From: Bombyx mori
Taxonomy: Eukaryota > Arthropoda > Insecta > Lepidoptera > Bombycidae
Assembly: GCF_030269925.1 (NCBI RefSeq)
Contig: NC_085132.1
Coordinates: forward strand, 1,448,501 to 1,512,500
DNA length: 64,000 nucleotides
Reading direction: 5' to 3'
Under the pieces are notes generated by a model. That model had not been told where the DNA came from, ran no database searches, and saw only the letters and a program-made list of their open reading frames with translations. How positions within the stretch are numbered: position 1 is the stretch's first letter; every line of letters starts with the position of its first letter. Below, one piece after another: positions 41,021 through 52,155 of the stretch. The translations under genes were made by a program, and so were the position numbers.

Positions 41021-41366
41021 TCAAAGGACATTAAGCGCGGTTAATCGATTGGGAAATGAACACTAAAATCTTATGTAGGTTTAATCGCTTAGGTTGATAT
41101 TACATTCGTTTGACATCAACCGACCTTATGTCTATTTTTCAAACGTCCATCGCTAAACACAGGCCTTCTCTGAGCCTCGCCACAAGTGATCGGTCAACCA
41201 ACCGCCCAACGTTTGATATTCCTACTGTACTAATCTACTAAAGGTCGAATTATTTCTAATTAAAAACCGCCTCGGCACGATGATTGGACGCTCCGACGGA
41301 AAAGCGAAAAATTATCAATTTTGGTTATGTTATGCCGATTTTTCTTGTACACATTTGAACCAATTG
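41021..41366. other. Mostly unassigned, with a small RTE tail relic
   Basis: Around 41145-41205 the reverse complement resembles the RTE end at 11.8 kb (GTCCATCGC...CACAGGCC, GAGCCTCGCCACAAG). The rest is unrecognised. Confidence 0.35.
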
Positions 41367-41832
41367 GAAGTCGTCGTGGCCTAAAGGATAAGACGTCCGG
41401 TGCATTCGTATTGAGCGATGCACCGGTGTTCGAATCTCAGGCGGGTACTAATTTTTCTAATGAAATACGTACTCAACAAATATTCACACGATTGACTTCC
41501 ACGGTGAAGGAATAACATCGTGTAATAAAAATCAAACCCGCAAAATTTTAATTTGCGTAATCACTGGTGGTAGGATCTCCTGTGAATCCGCGCGGGTAGG
41601 TACCATTACCCTGCCTATTTCTGCCGTGAAGCAGGAATGCGTTTCGGTTTGAAGGGTGGGGCAGCCGTTGTAACTATACTGATACCTTAAAACTTATTAA
41701 ATCTCATTATTATATCTCAAGGTGGATGGCACATTTACATGTAGACATGACGCTGTGATGTCTATGGGCTCCAGTAACCACTTAACACCAGGTGGACTGT
41801 GAGGTCGTCCACCCATATAAGCAATAAAAAAA
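41367..41832 (+). mobile_element. Bm1: Bm1 SINE, full length with a small internal insertion
   Basis: Head AAGTCGTCGTGGCCTAAAGG, GTGTTCGAATC (2-3 nt lost after the B box), tail CCATATAAGCAATAAAAA. AATTG occurs on both sides (before 41368 and after the A run), a possible short duplication. Insertions near 41695 and 41745 (ATGACGCTGTG). Confidence 0.9.
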
Positions 41833-43187
41833 ATTGAGTTTTAAGAACTCATGATAAGCTTACTGATTTAAAAAAAAATAAGCTTTTTAATTTCATCCGC
41901 CCAGGTCTCTGGAATGGCTAAACAAAACCAGGTTTGGCAGCTACCCAACAGGTCACAGATGTTAGTCCTTCACAGTACACATAAAGGAGCAATTATATTT
42001 CCATCAGACTATAATAGACTTTACACCTTAAGAAAAGAGTTTAGTTTGCAAACAATGAACTCCAAATTTTTTTTGTATGTGTTTCTGAAATATAATTTTC
42101 ATTTCATTTTCTATATGTCACAATTTGATCGCGTTATATAAGAAAGAGTCAAACAAGATTAAATTAATAATTACGAAACTGATTTTATACGGGGTTAAAT
42201 ATATGTCGGAGAAGCCATAATTATTAACACCATCATCAGACATCATAGGGGCGAATAGGGTGATCGAGCTAAGAGAAATATTGAGTACACCAATCACGTT
42301 TATTGTCTTAGAACAATTTAGAAATCTTCTCTTGACATTAGCAAACGAAAACGAATGACAGTTCTTAGGACGGAGGCACCGCTCTTCAAGAAGGCTGGTC
42401 GGTAAGTGTGACGGCGTCTACGCGCCTCCATCGGCTAGGCTCTGTCGTAGCACGAAGCTAGCCGGGTTCCGACGATGCCGCGATCGTGCTGCCATCTCTC
42501 GGGAATCGTGCTGCGTTTAGTTTAGCTACCAAACTAATGACCGACATATATTTTATTAATTATTTTTTATGTCTAATATTTTTATAAGAAGTTTTAAACT
42601 CTACGTAGCTGTAGAGAAACTTTGATTCGCTCTTTGTTTTAAACTGTAAACTCCATAAGGCGTAGTTTGAGCAGTTCCTTGAGCTGATACCACCATTTCC
42701 GTTATACTCTCTTCTCAGTTGCTCGGTATGTTTTAGTCCAGACCATTTATACTATCAGCATCCTACCTACTAGAGCATGAATATAATGTAGCATTGAACC
42801 CGACTTGTGCAAAAATCCGTGCAAACATACATGCGACTACTCATGCATGTACTCGTAAAGTTTACTAAAGAAGTTTTGGTTACTTTTTGCATAAAGCGAT
42901 CGAATTTGAAATGATTAAAATAATAAATTCAAGAAGAGAGACACGTGTGACGGATCGTTGGCCAGGATTATATTATTAAGAACGTTTCACGGTGGGAGAT
43001 TAAAGGTTTGCTTCGGTTAAAGGGTTGCCCATTTGGGCGTATGACATGTCCCTTTTCAAACGCGATTTTTAAAGATTATCTGTAGCCGTTCTCGTCTGGC
43101 AATATCCGTAAGCAACGGTAGCTACTCTGTAGTGATCTGTATGAACGTTTGTCATCGAAGGTAATTAGTACTGGCATTGAAGGGACT
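41833..43187. other. Unassigned 1.35-kb stretch
   Basis: The longest interval without a recognised element. 42357-42535 is clearly more GC-rich than its flanks and contains GGTCGGTAAGTG, a splice-donor-like string. A scrap near 43020-43065 (ATGACATGTCCCTTTTCAAA) resembles the VHGRR-type LINE. No ORF with recognisable domain. Confidence 0.35.
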
Positions 43188-43614
43188 TTTTTATTGCTTA
43201 GATGGGTGGACGAGCTCATAGCCCACCTGGTGTTAAGTGGTTATTAGAGCCCATAGACATCTACAACGTAAATGCGCCACCCACCTTCAGATATAAGTTC
43301 TAAGGTCTCAAGTATAGTTACAACGGCTGCCTTCAAACCGAAACGCATTACTGCTTCACGGCAAAAATAGGCAGGGCGGTAGTACCTACTCGTGCGGACT
43401 CACATGAGGTCCTACCACCAGTAATTACGCAAATTATAATTTTGATTCATTTTTATTACACGACTTTATTCCTTCGCCGTGGAAATCAATCGCGAACAAT
43501 TGTTGAGTACGTATTTCATTAGAAAAATTGGTACCCGCCTGAGATTCGAACACCGGTGCATCGCTCAACACGTATGCACTGGACGTCTTATCCTTTAGGC
43601 CATGACGACTTGTA
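43188..43614 (-). mobile_element. Bm1: Bm1 SINE, full length
   Basis: TTTTTTATTGCTTAGATGGG to the head ending ATCCTTTAGGCCATGACGAC. The body lacks CCCCACCC before TTCAAACCG. Flanked on the right by repeat Y. Confidence 0.92.
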
Positions 43615-43639
43615 GAATCTTGTACGTCAGATGCCACAA

Positions 43640-43795
43640 CTCAGTGTGCCTATAAAGCACCTGACCCGCTCGATGGAGATCAAAAATGACCGGAGTATAT
43701 CCAAAACGCACATGCTACCTTCCACTCAATAGAGTCTAGATCAATAACCGCCTAACAGGAGGTTGGACACGAACTCCTGCCCGATCTAAGCCCAT
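43640..43795 (+). repeat. Unclassified repeat Y, uninterrupted copy
   Basis: TGCCTATAAAGCACCTGACC, GGAGTATATCCAAAACGCAC, CTTCCACTCAATAGAG, then AGGTTGGACACGAACTCC. The copy at 52.26-52.62 kb is the same except for an RTE insertion after TATCCAAA. Confidence 0.65.
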
Positions 43796-44195
43796 AAAAC
43801 CTAAATTCAATATTCATTCACCTTTATTTCTAATCCTGATTCCGTCTAGACCTAAATCCAGGCGATATCTTGAGGCAGCACAAAAAAGAGGTGTTCTTAA
43901 AGTGATCGGTGTTTTGTTTTGTGTTAGCGTTTCAGGTTTTTGTTGTCCAACAGATGTTTTCTCTGTACCTTTCGTGATGTTTTATTAAAATATTGTTTGT
44001 AGCGAAATATAAGAAAATGGAGGGTAGTTTTTTTTAATCTTTGGATAGCGATTACATTTGAATGGCTGAACCGCATTGTAACTGACTTCAACGAATAGGT
44101 CCGCAGTTTCATTTCTCCGGCAAAACAAACGGAGTATATTATGTGAGTATGTGGTTCTTGTTTAGCATACAGGGCATACAAGAAGACGAAACTCG
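43796..44195. other. Unassigned DNA
   Basis: The 85-codon minus frame (43924-44181) is unrecognised. Confidence 0.3.
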
Positions 44196-44381
44196 CACGT
44201 GAAGCAGTAATGCGTTTCGGCTTGAAGGGTGGGGCAGCCCTTGTAAATATACTGAGACCTTAGAACTTATATCTCGAGGTGGGTGGTGCATTTACGTTGT
44301 AAATGTCTATGGGCTCCAGTAACCACTTAACACCAGGTGGGCTGTGAACTCGTCCACACATCTAAGCAATAAAAAAAAACC
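44196..44381 (+). mobile_element. Bm1: Bm1 SINE, 3' half
   Basis: CGTGAAGCAGTAATGCGTTT through CATCTAAGCAATAAAAAAAA. Confidence 0.88.
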
Positions 44382-44469
44382 TAACCGTGGTCGTTATTTA
44401 TAACGCTGCCTGTTTCTAGGCAGCGTTTAAACCAATGCACATATTATTATGAAGAATATGGGAACATCT

Positions 44470-44716
44470 TTACTGGTGGTAGGACGTCTTGTGAGTCCGC
44501 ACGGATAGGTACCACCACCCTGCCTATTTCTGCCGTGAAGCAGTAATGCGTTTCGGCTTGAAAGGTCGGGCAGCCGTTGTAACTATACTAAGAGTTTAGA
44601 ACTCATATCTCAAGGTGGGTGGCGGCATTTTCATTGTAGATGTCTATGGGCTCCGGTAACCACTTAACATCAGGTGGGCCGTGAGCTCGTCCACCCATTT
44701 AAGCAATTAAAAAAAT
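44470..44716 (+). mobile_element. Bm1: Bm1 SINE, 5'-truncated
   Basis: TACTGGTGGTAGGACGTC through CCCATTTAAGCAATTAAAAA; same orientation as the copy 90 bp upstream but a separate insertion. Confidence 0.88.
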
Positions 44717-45051
44717 ATCTGAATATGACTGTAACTCTTCAAAGTAAAAAAATTAGCTCCTTTCAAATGGTAGGAATTACTTTTGTAGGAAATATACTAT
44801 TTTCTTGCAGCCCACCCAAAAACTTAGTACGATTAGGAGACTCACTGGATCTGTAACTTAACATTCTCCATTATCCAGTAGAAAAATCCGGAAAAGCTTG
44901 TAGCTATCTCACAAGACGTCCTACCTTTATTTTCAGCGCGGAAGTACTTTTCGGATTTTATTCTAATACGCGATAATAATCCTTTAGTATAAATTTGATG
45001 CTCCATAGACTGTTTGTGAAGACAGCGTCATCTAAAGCAAAATTATCTTGT
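44717..45051. other. Unassigned DNA
   Basis: Nothing recognised. Confidence 0.3.
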
Positions 45052-45410
45052 TTTTTTCTTATTGCCCTTGTAGGCAGATGAGTGTAGGCTAACCACTTAC
45101 TTTGGAGAGGCTTAAACGACAAAGGGAAGATCTTCCACCGAGCGGGTGATATTTGCTCGGTAGACCGACGGTCCGAATGTTGTTGTTCGGAACTTGTATA
45201 TATGCAAGCTTATCTTGAAAATGTCGTAAGCGAGATTCAGGCATCTGTCAATTATCTTGCGTTGTATGATGGCTACCCGCCACACTTACCATCAGTTCAT
45301 CAGTGGTTACCGTCGACCATGGATTTCAGCAATTCTTGGAGCAAAGCCAAGCCGCTGCCTACCGTTAAGTACTCTCCACAAGCCTCGCTTGAAGAAGGAC
45401 CTCGTCTCGA
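45052..45410 (-). mobile_element. LINE 3' tail (VHGRR-type), rearranged
   Basis: TTATTGCCCTTGTAGGCAGA at 45060, then about 170 bp of foreign sequence with ACCGAGCGGGTGATATTTGC, then TGGTTACCGTCGACCATGG and ACTCTCCACAAGCCTCGC at 45300-45395. Confidence 0.55.
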
Positions 45411-45939
45411 TGATAAAATAAGAGCTATCTTTAACGTATCCTTGAATCACCGAGGACCAAACTGTTAGTTGAATTTGAATAATTTATTACCAACAAAATA
45501 AGTAAGGATCGCGGTGGATTCATTCCAACCCTTACGTAATTCTGGGGTAGGTTAGCATTTCTCCCGGGGGTGTGATAGCGTCTTTTACGAGCTGGGATAC
45601 GAATGATGTATGAGCATAGTGGTTGTGTTCAATTCATTTTCCCTCACCTGGTTTTAAGAGTTTATGTGTGCTCGGAGATACAGATTAAATTTAATGTAAT
45701 AATTACGTAATCTCATCATGTCGTTTATGTCATGATCATGTCACACATACTGTGTTATACAGTATCTTCGTGCAGGATTTCACTGAAATCCTTTCAGCAA
45801 ATTTTGCGCGATTGATTCACAGATATACAAACTTTCACATATGCAAATTGAATGTATATGACTCGGGCAACGCCAGGTATATCTGCTAGAATAAATACCA
45901 TAGTTTATTTCCTTTATGCTTGATTTTAGGTATCGTCCT
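45411..45939. other. Unassigned DNA
   Basis: No gene or repeat recognised. Confidence 0.3.
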
Positions 45940-46165
45940 CCTCCTTGCGTCGGTTTCCTCATTACTGAGGGTCGTGGTCATAGTCTTGAAACAGTTTGTT
46001 TTTTATAATGCACCGCCATCTGTTCCTATCTGCAGCTGAGTGCAGAGCATCGTGCACTGTGGTATCAAGGGCGGCACGAATCTGGTCCGTTCAACCGGTC
46101 GAGCTCCTGCCTCTTGGTCGCTTGCCCTCGACCTTTCCAGTGACCACCAATTTACGTATCGACGG
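45940..46165 (-). mobile_element. RTE-type LINE, 3' end
   Basis: In reverse complement it encodes GKVEGKRPRGR-like and DQIRAALDTTVHDALHSA blocks ending at a stop after DYDHDPQ, the same family as 25.9-26.4 kb. Confidence 0.62.
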
Positions 46166-46288
46166 ATATATTAATCGATTGCTAGTTTATAGAACAGACA
46201 GTGAAAAAAATATTATTCTCCGCGTCGAATAAATGCTAAGTTTTATTCTTAATTTATGTAGGGTTTTTTTGATATTGCTTTAATGCTT

Positions 46289-46518
46289 AATTGCTTTAAC
46301 GAGCTCACAGCCCACCTGGTGTTATGTAGTTACTGGAGCCCATAGAAATCTACGACGTAAATGCGCCACCCACCTTGAGATATCAGCTCTAAGGTCTCAA
46401 GTATAGTTACAACGGCTGCCCCACCCTTCAAACTGAAACGCATTACTGCTTCACGGCAAAAATTTGCAGGGTGATGATACCAACCCGAGCGGACTCACAA
46501 GAGGTCCTACGACCAACC
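46289..46518 (-). mobile_element. Bm1: Bm1 SINE lacking both ends
   Basis: TTAACGAGCTCACAGCCCAC to AAGAGGTCCTACGACC. Confidence 0.82.
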
Positions 46519-46529
46519 AGTACCGTGTT

Positions 46530-46726
46530 ATCACGAGTGGAGACCGCGCGGCGGAAGACGTAACGTGGGACGCCCCCTGGCTAGGTGGTGCGATGACCTC
46601 CACACGGTGGCCGGCAAGAAGTGGATGAGGAGAACCGTAGACCGGGCTCAGTGGTGTGGATCGGGAGAGGCCTATGTCCAGCAGTGGACGACTGTGGGCT
46701 GTTGATGATGATGATGATGATGATGA
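46530..46726 (+). mobile_element. RTE-type LINE, 3' end with (GAT)n
   Basis: Encodes a WRPRGGRRNVGRP-like start, RWCDDLHTVAGKKWMRRTVD and EAYVQQWTTVG with stop, then about seven GAT units (46702-46725), a typical RTE 3' terminus. Confidence 0.68.
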
Positions 46727-46728
46727 GC

Positions 46729-47070
46729 GTGTCGTGGGATAGCGGATAAGAACGAAGTTACTTATTATTAAAATATTAATTTTCAGCTCTATTCGAGGTA
46801 TAACGAAAATAATTATTCGGCTATACATTTTTATTATGAGTTTTTTATTGACAGAAATTAATTAAAAAAAAACTACTTTACAAAGTTATCAACTTTATTT
46901 TATTCACAATGATTTATAAAAAAATATGTAATAAAAATATGTTATTTTTTGTACGTTACTACAAAGTTAAGTCGTACACTGTGTGCATTACTAATAAAAA
47001 TCTTACGTTACGGACGCTTTTTCCCGGTTAGGGTACCCCTCCGCATCGTCCCTTAAGGAATTTCGTTCCA
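46729..47070 (+). repeat. Element X, copy 3
   Basis: GTGTCGTGGGATAGCGG through CTTACGTTACGGACGC to TAAGGAATTTCGTTCCA; intact relative to the 7.95-kb copy. Confidence 0.62.
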
Positions 47071-47154
47071 TAAGTTTTCGTTATTATAAGTACCTCTTAA
47101 ATTGAAGCCCAAAAAAATTTACGGACCCGCTAGAAAGAACAACGGACCGAGTAT

Positions 47155-47434
47155 ATGAGTCGACTATTATCAAAGCCGGCAATGTGACTTTTGGACAATT
47201 ATTGGTAAATCAGAAAAACGAATTATTGACTTTGTATTCCATTGGCAGTCACAAAACTCTTCTGAACGACATCTTAGATAAATAACAGGTTAAGTATTAA
47301 CCTTTATTTAATGCAGGTTTTGAACCGTATTCTTTTAAGGAGACGATTATATTCAAATCAATCTGTATTGACATATCAATAAAAAAAAATTGTCCAAATG
47401 CACAGATTGCCACCTTTGATAATAGACGACTCAT
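47155..47434. mobile_element. MITE M2, copy 2 (280 bp)
   Basis: Ends ATGAGTCGACTATTATCAAA and GATAATAGACGACTCAT; same length as copy 1 with few differences (AATGTGAC for AATCTGAC, CTTCTGAAC for CTTCGGAAC). Confidence 0.82.
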
Positions 47435-48024
47435 ATAAACTTTGTATTAAAAGTATTATAATATTTAGATTACCGTTATTCCTGTTCTATCTTCAAAGAA
47501 CTTGTTCTATAAAATATTTAATTCGGAACATTTTAACTTTTAACATCCGAATTTCACTTAAACATTGTCTTAACATTCTGCTCGCAAATAATCAAAATTT
47601 CAGTCTTAAGGTGCCGTTCCGATGTACGCAATTGCGTTTGCAGCAGTAACTTTTTATTAATGAAATTTAATTCCAAACTTATTATACACAATTCAGTTTA
47701 TTTGCTACTGAAAAGAGTGCCAATTTTTATTTAAGATTCGATCTACTCTACATACTTATTTACTCGAGATTATATTTCATTTCATTTCATTTCAGCCCAG
47801 TTGATTAGTGTCTCAAATTAATCATCTTCATTTCATTTCATTCACTCCCTATTATTATTTTTCATAAAAACAAGAATATAAATTAAAATAAGACATAACC
47901 TAAAAGTTTTAGCTACCAGGTCATAAAATTCCTTTAAAAAATTTGCAATAAAAAACATTCTGGAAGTAGCTTGTTGATGGTAATACCTAAGAATTAATGA
48001 TTAAGAAAAAAATTTTTTTTTAAT
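47435..48024. other. Unassigned AT-rich DNA with TTTCA repeat
   Basis: 47776-47800 is a short (TTTCA)n tract, partly repeated at 47829-47843. The 83-codon frame at 47398-47649 overlaps MITE M2 and is not supported. Confidence 0.35.
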
Positions 48025-48117
48025 AACTGGCAACAAATCACGTATGGTCATCTAGCCCCAAATTAAGATTCTTTGTGTTATGAGTATCAGAGACTGACAT
48101 ACATACTTATAGCCTAG

Positions 48118-48592
48118 CTGCGTCCTGTGTCGTACACAGGGTCACCCCGCAAATTACCGCGGATGCCCCCGAGCCCCGAAAATAAATCGCCGCGTCGCCC
48201 GCCAAAACCGCCTCCGAGCTTCCGGCCCAGACATCAAAGCCTCGGCACCCTCTGTGTCGCAGGCTAAGCCAGCGTTCGTTCCGGCGCCGGTGCCCAGTGT
48301 CTCGGCTTGGGCGAAACCGCTGCCGTACACGAACACGGTTACAACTCCCTCCTCCGCGATTCGTCCCGCCCCCGCAACTCGTCCCTCTCCCGCGACTTGC
48401 CCTCCGACCGCGTCAGACAATCTCGCTTTAGCGATCGACTTCTTTCAGTCGATCAACTTTGAGCGCGTTAACGCTTTGGGCGACGCCATTCGCGCTGCCT
48501 CCACTGCACAACACTTTATCGCCGTTGTGCAAGAATACGCCGACGTATACGCGTCATTAAATACGTACGTCCTCCCCTCACTCCGCCGGTAA
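48118..48592 (+). pseudogene. LINE ORF1 (gag-like), C-terminal part
   Basis: The truncated frame starts with a CCHC knuckle (CVLCRTQGHPANYRGCP), then a Pro/Ala/Thr-rich linker and a helical tail (NLALAIDFFQSINFERVNA, YVLPSLRR). ORF1 of Jockey elements is an RNA-binding protein that packages the transcript. The 5' truncation removed everything before the last knuckle. TAA at 48590-48592 is followed 3 nt later by the ORF2 ATG. Confidence 0.75.
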
Positions 48593-48595
48593 TCA

Positions 48596-49753
48596 ATGGC
48601 GTATATAAGTAGAGTAAAGCCCCTATCCGTAACGATAGGTTTTTTTAACGCTTACGGTCTCGCAAATCAACGTGATCAGGTTTCTGACTTTTTGCGTGAC
48701 CATCAAATTGATATCTTTTTAGTGCAGGAGACCCTACTTAAGCCCGCGCGCCGTGACCCTAAAATCGCGAACTATAACATGGTCAGGAACGACAGGCTCT
48801 CTGCTCGTGGTGGTGGTACCGTCATTTACTATAGAAGAGCCCTGCATTGCGTCCCGCTCGATCCTCCCGCGCTCGCTAATATCGAAGCATCAGTGTGCCG
48901 AATCTCACTGACGGGACACGCGCCGATCGTTATCGCGTCCGTTTATCTTCCACCGGATAAGATCGTTCTAAGCAGTGATATCGAGGCGCTGCTCAGCATG
49001 GGGAGCTCTGTCATTCTGGCGGGCGACCTAAATTGTAAACACATCAGGTGGAACTCACACACCACAACCCCGAATGGCAGGCGGCTTGACGCGTTAGTCG
49101 ATGATCTCGCCTTCGATATCGTCGCTCCGCTAACACCGACTCACTACCCGCTAAATATCGCGCATCGCCCGGATATACTCGACATAGCGTTATTAAAAAA
49201 CGTAACTCTGAGCTTACACTCGATCGAAGTAGTTTCAGAGTTAGATTCAGACCACCGTCCCGTCGTTATGAAGCTCGGTCGCGCTCCCGACTCCGTTCCC
49301 GTCACGAGGACTGTGGTGGATTGGCACACGCTGGGCATCAGCCTGGCTGAATCTGATCCACCATCGCTCCCATTTAACCCGGACTCTACCCCGTCTCCTC
49401 AGGATACCGCTGAAGCCATATACATCTTAACGTCACACATCACCTCAACATTAGATAGATCATCGAAACAAGTTGTAGCGGAGGACTTCCTTCACCGCTT
49501 CAAATTGTCCGATGATATTAGGGAACTCCTTAGAGCTAAGAACGCCTCGATACGCGCCTACGACAGGTATCCTACCGCGGAAAATCGTATTCGAATGCGT
49601 GCCCTACAACGCGACGTAAAGTCTCGCATCGTCGAAGTCCGAGATGCCAGATGGTCTGATTTCTTAGAAGGACTCGCGCCCTCCCAAAGGTCTTACTACC
49701 GCTTAGCTCGTACTCTCAAATCGGATACGGTAGTAACTATGCCCCCCTCGTAG
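48596..49753 (+). pseudogene. LINE ORF2, apurinic-type endonuclease domain (frameshifted end)
   Basis: 385 codons. The endonuclease nicks target DNA to start target-primed reverse transcription. Key residues are visible: N18 (FFNAYGL), E45 (VQETLL), GGGTVIYYR at 72-80, D144 and N146 (GDLNCKH), and D219-H220 (SDHRPV). The linker towards the RT follows. The frame ends early at TAG 49751-49753 because of a one-base change in a run of six Cs (49742-49747); the RT continues in the next frame. Confidence 0.85.
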
Positions 49754-51471
49754 GCCCCTCAGGCCGACTCGCGGCGTTTGATGATGACGAAAAAGCAGAG
49801 TTGCTGGCCGATACATTGCAAACCCAGTGCACGCCCAGCACTCAATCCGTGGACCCTGTTCATGTAGAATTAGTAGACAGTGAGGTAGAACGCAGAGTCT
49901 CCTTGCCACCCTCGGATGCGTTACCACCCGTCACCCCGATGGAAGTTAAAGACTTGATCAAAGACCTACGTCCTCGCAAGGCTCCCGGTTCCGACGGTAT
50001 ATCCAACCGCGTTATTAAACTTCTACCCGTCCAACTCATCGTGATGTTGGCATCTATTTTCAATGCCGCTATGGCGAACTGTATCTTTCCCGCGGTGTGG
50101 AAAGAAGCGGACGTTATCGGCATACATAAACCCGGTAAACCAAAAAATCATCCGACGAGCTACCGCCCGATTAGTCTCCTCATGTCTCTAGGCAAACTGT
50201 ATGAGCGTCTACTCTACAAACGCCTCAGAGACTTCGTCTCATCCAAGGGCATTCTCATCGATGAACAATTCGGATTCCGTACAAATCACTCATGCGTTCA
50301 ACAGGTGCACCGCCTCACGGAGCACATTCTTGTGGGGCTTAATCGACCAAAACCGTTATACACGGAAGCTCTCTTCTTCGACGTCGCAAAAGCGTTCGAC
50401 AAAGTCTGGCACAACGGTTTGATTTTCAAACTATTCAACATGGGTGTGCCGGATAGTCTCGTGCTCATCATACGGGACTTCTTGTCGAACCGCTCTTTTC
50501 GATATCGAGTCGAGGGAACCCGCTCCTCCCCACGACCTCTCACAGCTGGAGTCCCGCAAGGCTCTGTCCTTTCACCCCTCCTATTTAGCTTATTCGTTAA
50601 CGATATTCCCTGGTCGCCGCCGACCCATTTAGCTTTATTCGCCGACGACACGACTGTTTACTATTCCAGTAGAAACAAGTCCCTAATCGCGAAGAAGCTT
50701 CAGAGCGCAGCCCTAGCCCTAGGACAGTGGTTCCGAAAATGGCGCATAGACATCGACCCAGCGAAAAGTACTGCGGTGCTATTTCAGAGGGGAAGCTCCA
50801 CACGGATTTCCTCCCGGATTAGGAGGAGGAATCTCACACCCCCGATTACTCTCTTTAGTCAATCCATACCCTGGGCCAGGAAGGTCAAGTACCTGGGCGT
50901 TACCCTGGATGCATCGATGACATTCCGCCCGCATATAAAATCAGTCCGTGACCGTGCCGCGTTTATTCTAGGTAGACTCTACCCCATGATCTGTAAGCGG
51001 AGTAAAATGTCCCTTCGGAACAAGGTGACACTTTACAAAACTTGCATAAGGCCCGTCATGACTTACGCGAGTGTGGTGTTCGCTCACGCGGCCCGCACAC
51101 ACATAGACACCCTTCAATCTCTACAATCCCGCTTTTGCAGGTTAGCCGTCGGAGCTCCGTGGTTCGTGAGGAACGTTGACCTACACGACGACCTGGGCCT
51201 CGAATCTATACAGAAATACATGAAGTCAGCGTCGGAACGCTACTTCGATAAGGCTATGCGTCATGATAATCGCCTTATCGTAGCCGCCGCTGACTACTCC
51301 CCGAATCCTGATCATGCAGGTGCCAGTCACCGTCGACGCCCTAGACACGTCCTTACGGATCCATCAGATCCAATAACCTTTGCACTAGACGCCTTCAGCT
51401 CTAGGAGCAGGCTTAGGGACCTCGGTAACCGTACTCGTCGAACTCGACAAAGAGTTCGCCGTGCAACCTAA
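49744..51471 (+). pseudogene. LINE ORF2, reverse transcriptase domain
   Basis: Continues ORF2 in the adjacent frame; positions here count from 49801. Blocks: RPRKAPGSDGISN (58-70, RT fingers), SYRPISLLMSLGKLYERLL (120-138), EQFGFR (155-160), FFDVAKAFDKVWH (192-204, motif A Asp), AGVPQGSVLSPLLF (249-262), LALFADDTTVYY (277-288, the catalytic FADD), VKYLGVTLD and a Jockey-type C terminus ending RTRQRVRRAT. No stop codon or missing motif within the RT. The apparent start is not a real initiation site. Confidence 0.88.
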
Positions 51472-51890
51472 CCCATCAATCAGCTCGCTGAGTTTCTCGC
51501 CGGATCTTCTCAGCGGGTCGCGATTCCGATCCGGTAGTAGATTCATTCGCGAAGCAGCTACTCTTGAGTTGTTAGGTCTCCTTCGGAGGCGCTCGGGCAG
51601 CTGTTAGCAAATCCCACCCCTCCTGGCTGAGCCTTTGCTCGCCCACCTGTCCTGGTGAAACTGGAAAGGCCTCCGGGCCACCAGTAATCCTTCAATCATA
51701 AAAAAAAAAAAAATAAAAAAAAAAAACATACTTATAGATGTTTATCTATATACATAATATATAGATAATTAATACCCTGACAAAGAGCAAACAAAACTGT
51801 TAATCACACGAATGTTCGCCCGATGTGAGAATCGAACCCACGACCCTCGGCACAATAGCCAGGGAAGCTACCTACTTACACCACCACTAG

Positions 51891-52155
51891 TCGATCAATC
51901 AGTATTTTAAAAATGACATTTAATCATTTGGAAAATACGCTATCGTATTTTTCGAAACGCTAATTTAGAATACCGCCCAAAGTGCCTAAGGCATTATCTA
52001 CCTTGTCTACACAAACAGAGGAAGTAAAGGGTGCTTTTGACGGCATCTCAGTTAAACTTTATACTTTTTAATTAGTTTCACACACAAAAACATTAGTGAC
52101 GCTGCGGCCTTAATGTTTTGAGGTTTTATACTTAAGATCCAACACTTGAAATACT
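51891..52155. other. Unassigned DNA
   Basis: Nothing recognised. Confidence 0.3.

Larger units (their letters stand above)
48113..51725 (+). mobile_element. Jockey-type LINE, 3.6 kb, 12-bp target duplication
   Basis: Target duplication ACATACTTATAG at 48101-48112 and 51726-51737. The element begins inside ORF1, contains ORF2 and a 3' UTR, and ends in an A-rich tract (51700-51725). It is the longest copy of the family whose tails lie at 0.34, 3.0 and 58.1 kb, so it could act as their local reference. Confidence 0.88.
48025..51890 (-). mobile_element. SINE S2, split copy hosting the Jockey LINE
   Basis: 48025-48112 (GTATCAGAGACTGACATACA side) and 51738-51890 (GACAAAGAGCAAACAAAAC; head GAATCGAACCCACGACCC) are the two halves of one copy when compared with 27.6-28.0 kb. 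Confidence 0.6.

Noticed and set aside
42120..42560. A second BEL or gypsy LTR
   Set aside because: Only GC content suggested it; no paired LTR, TG...CA edges or duplication could be found.
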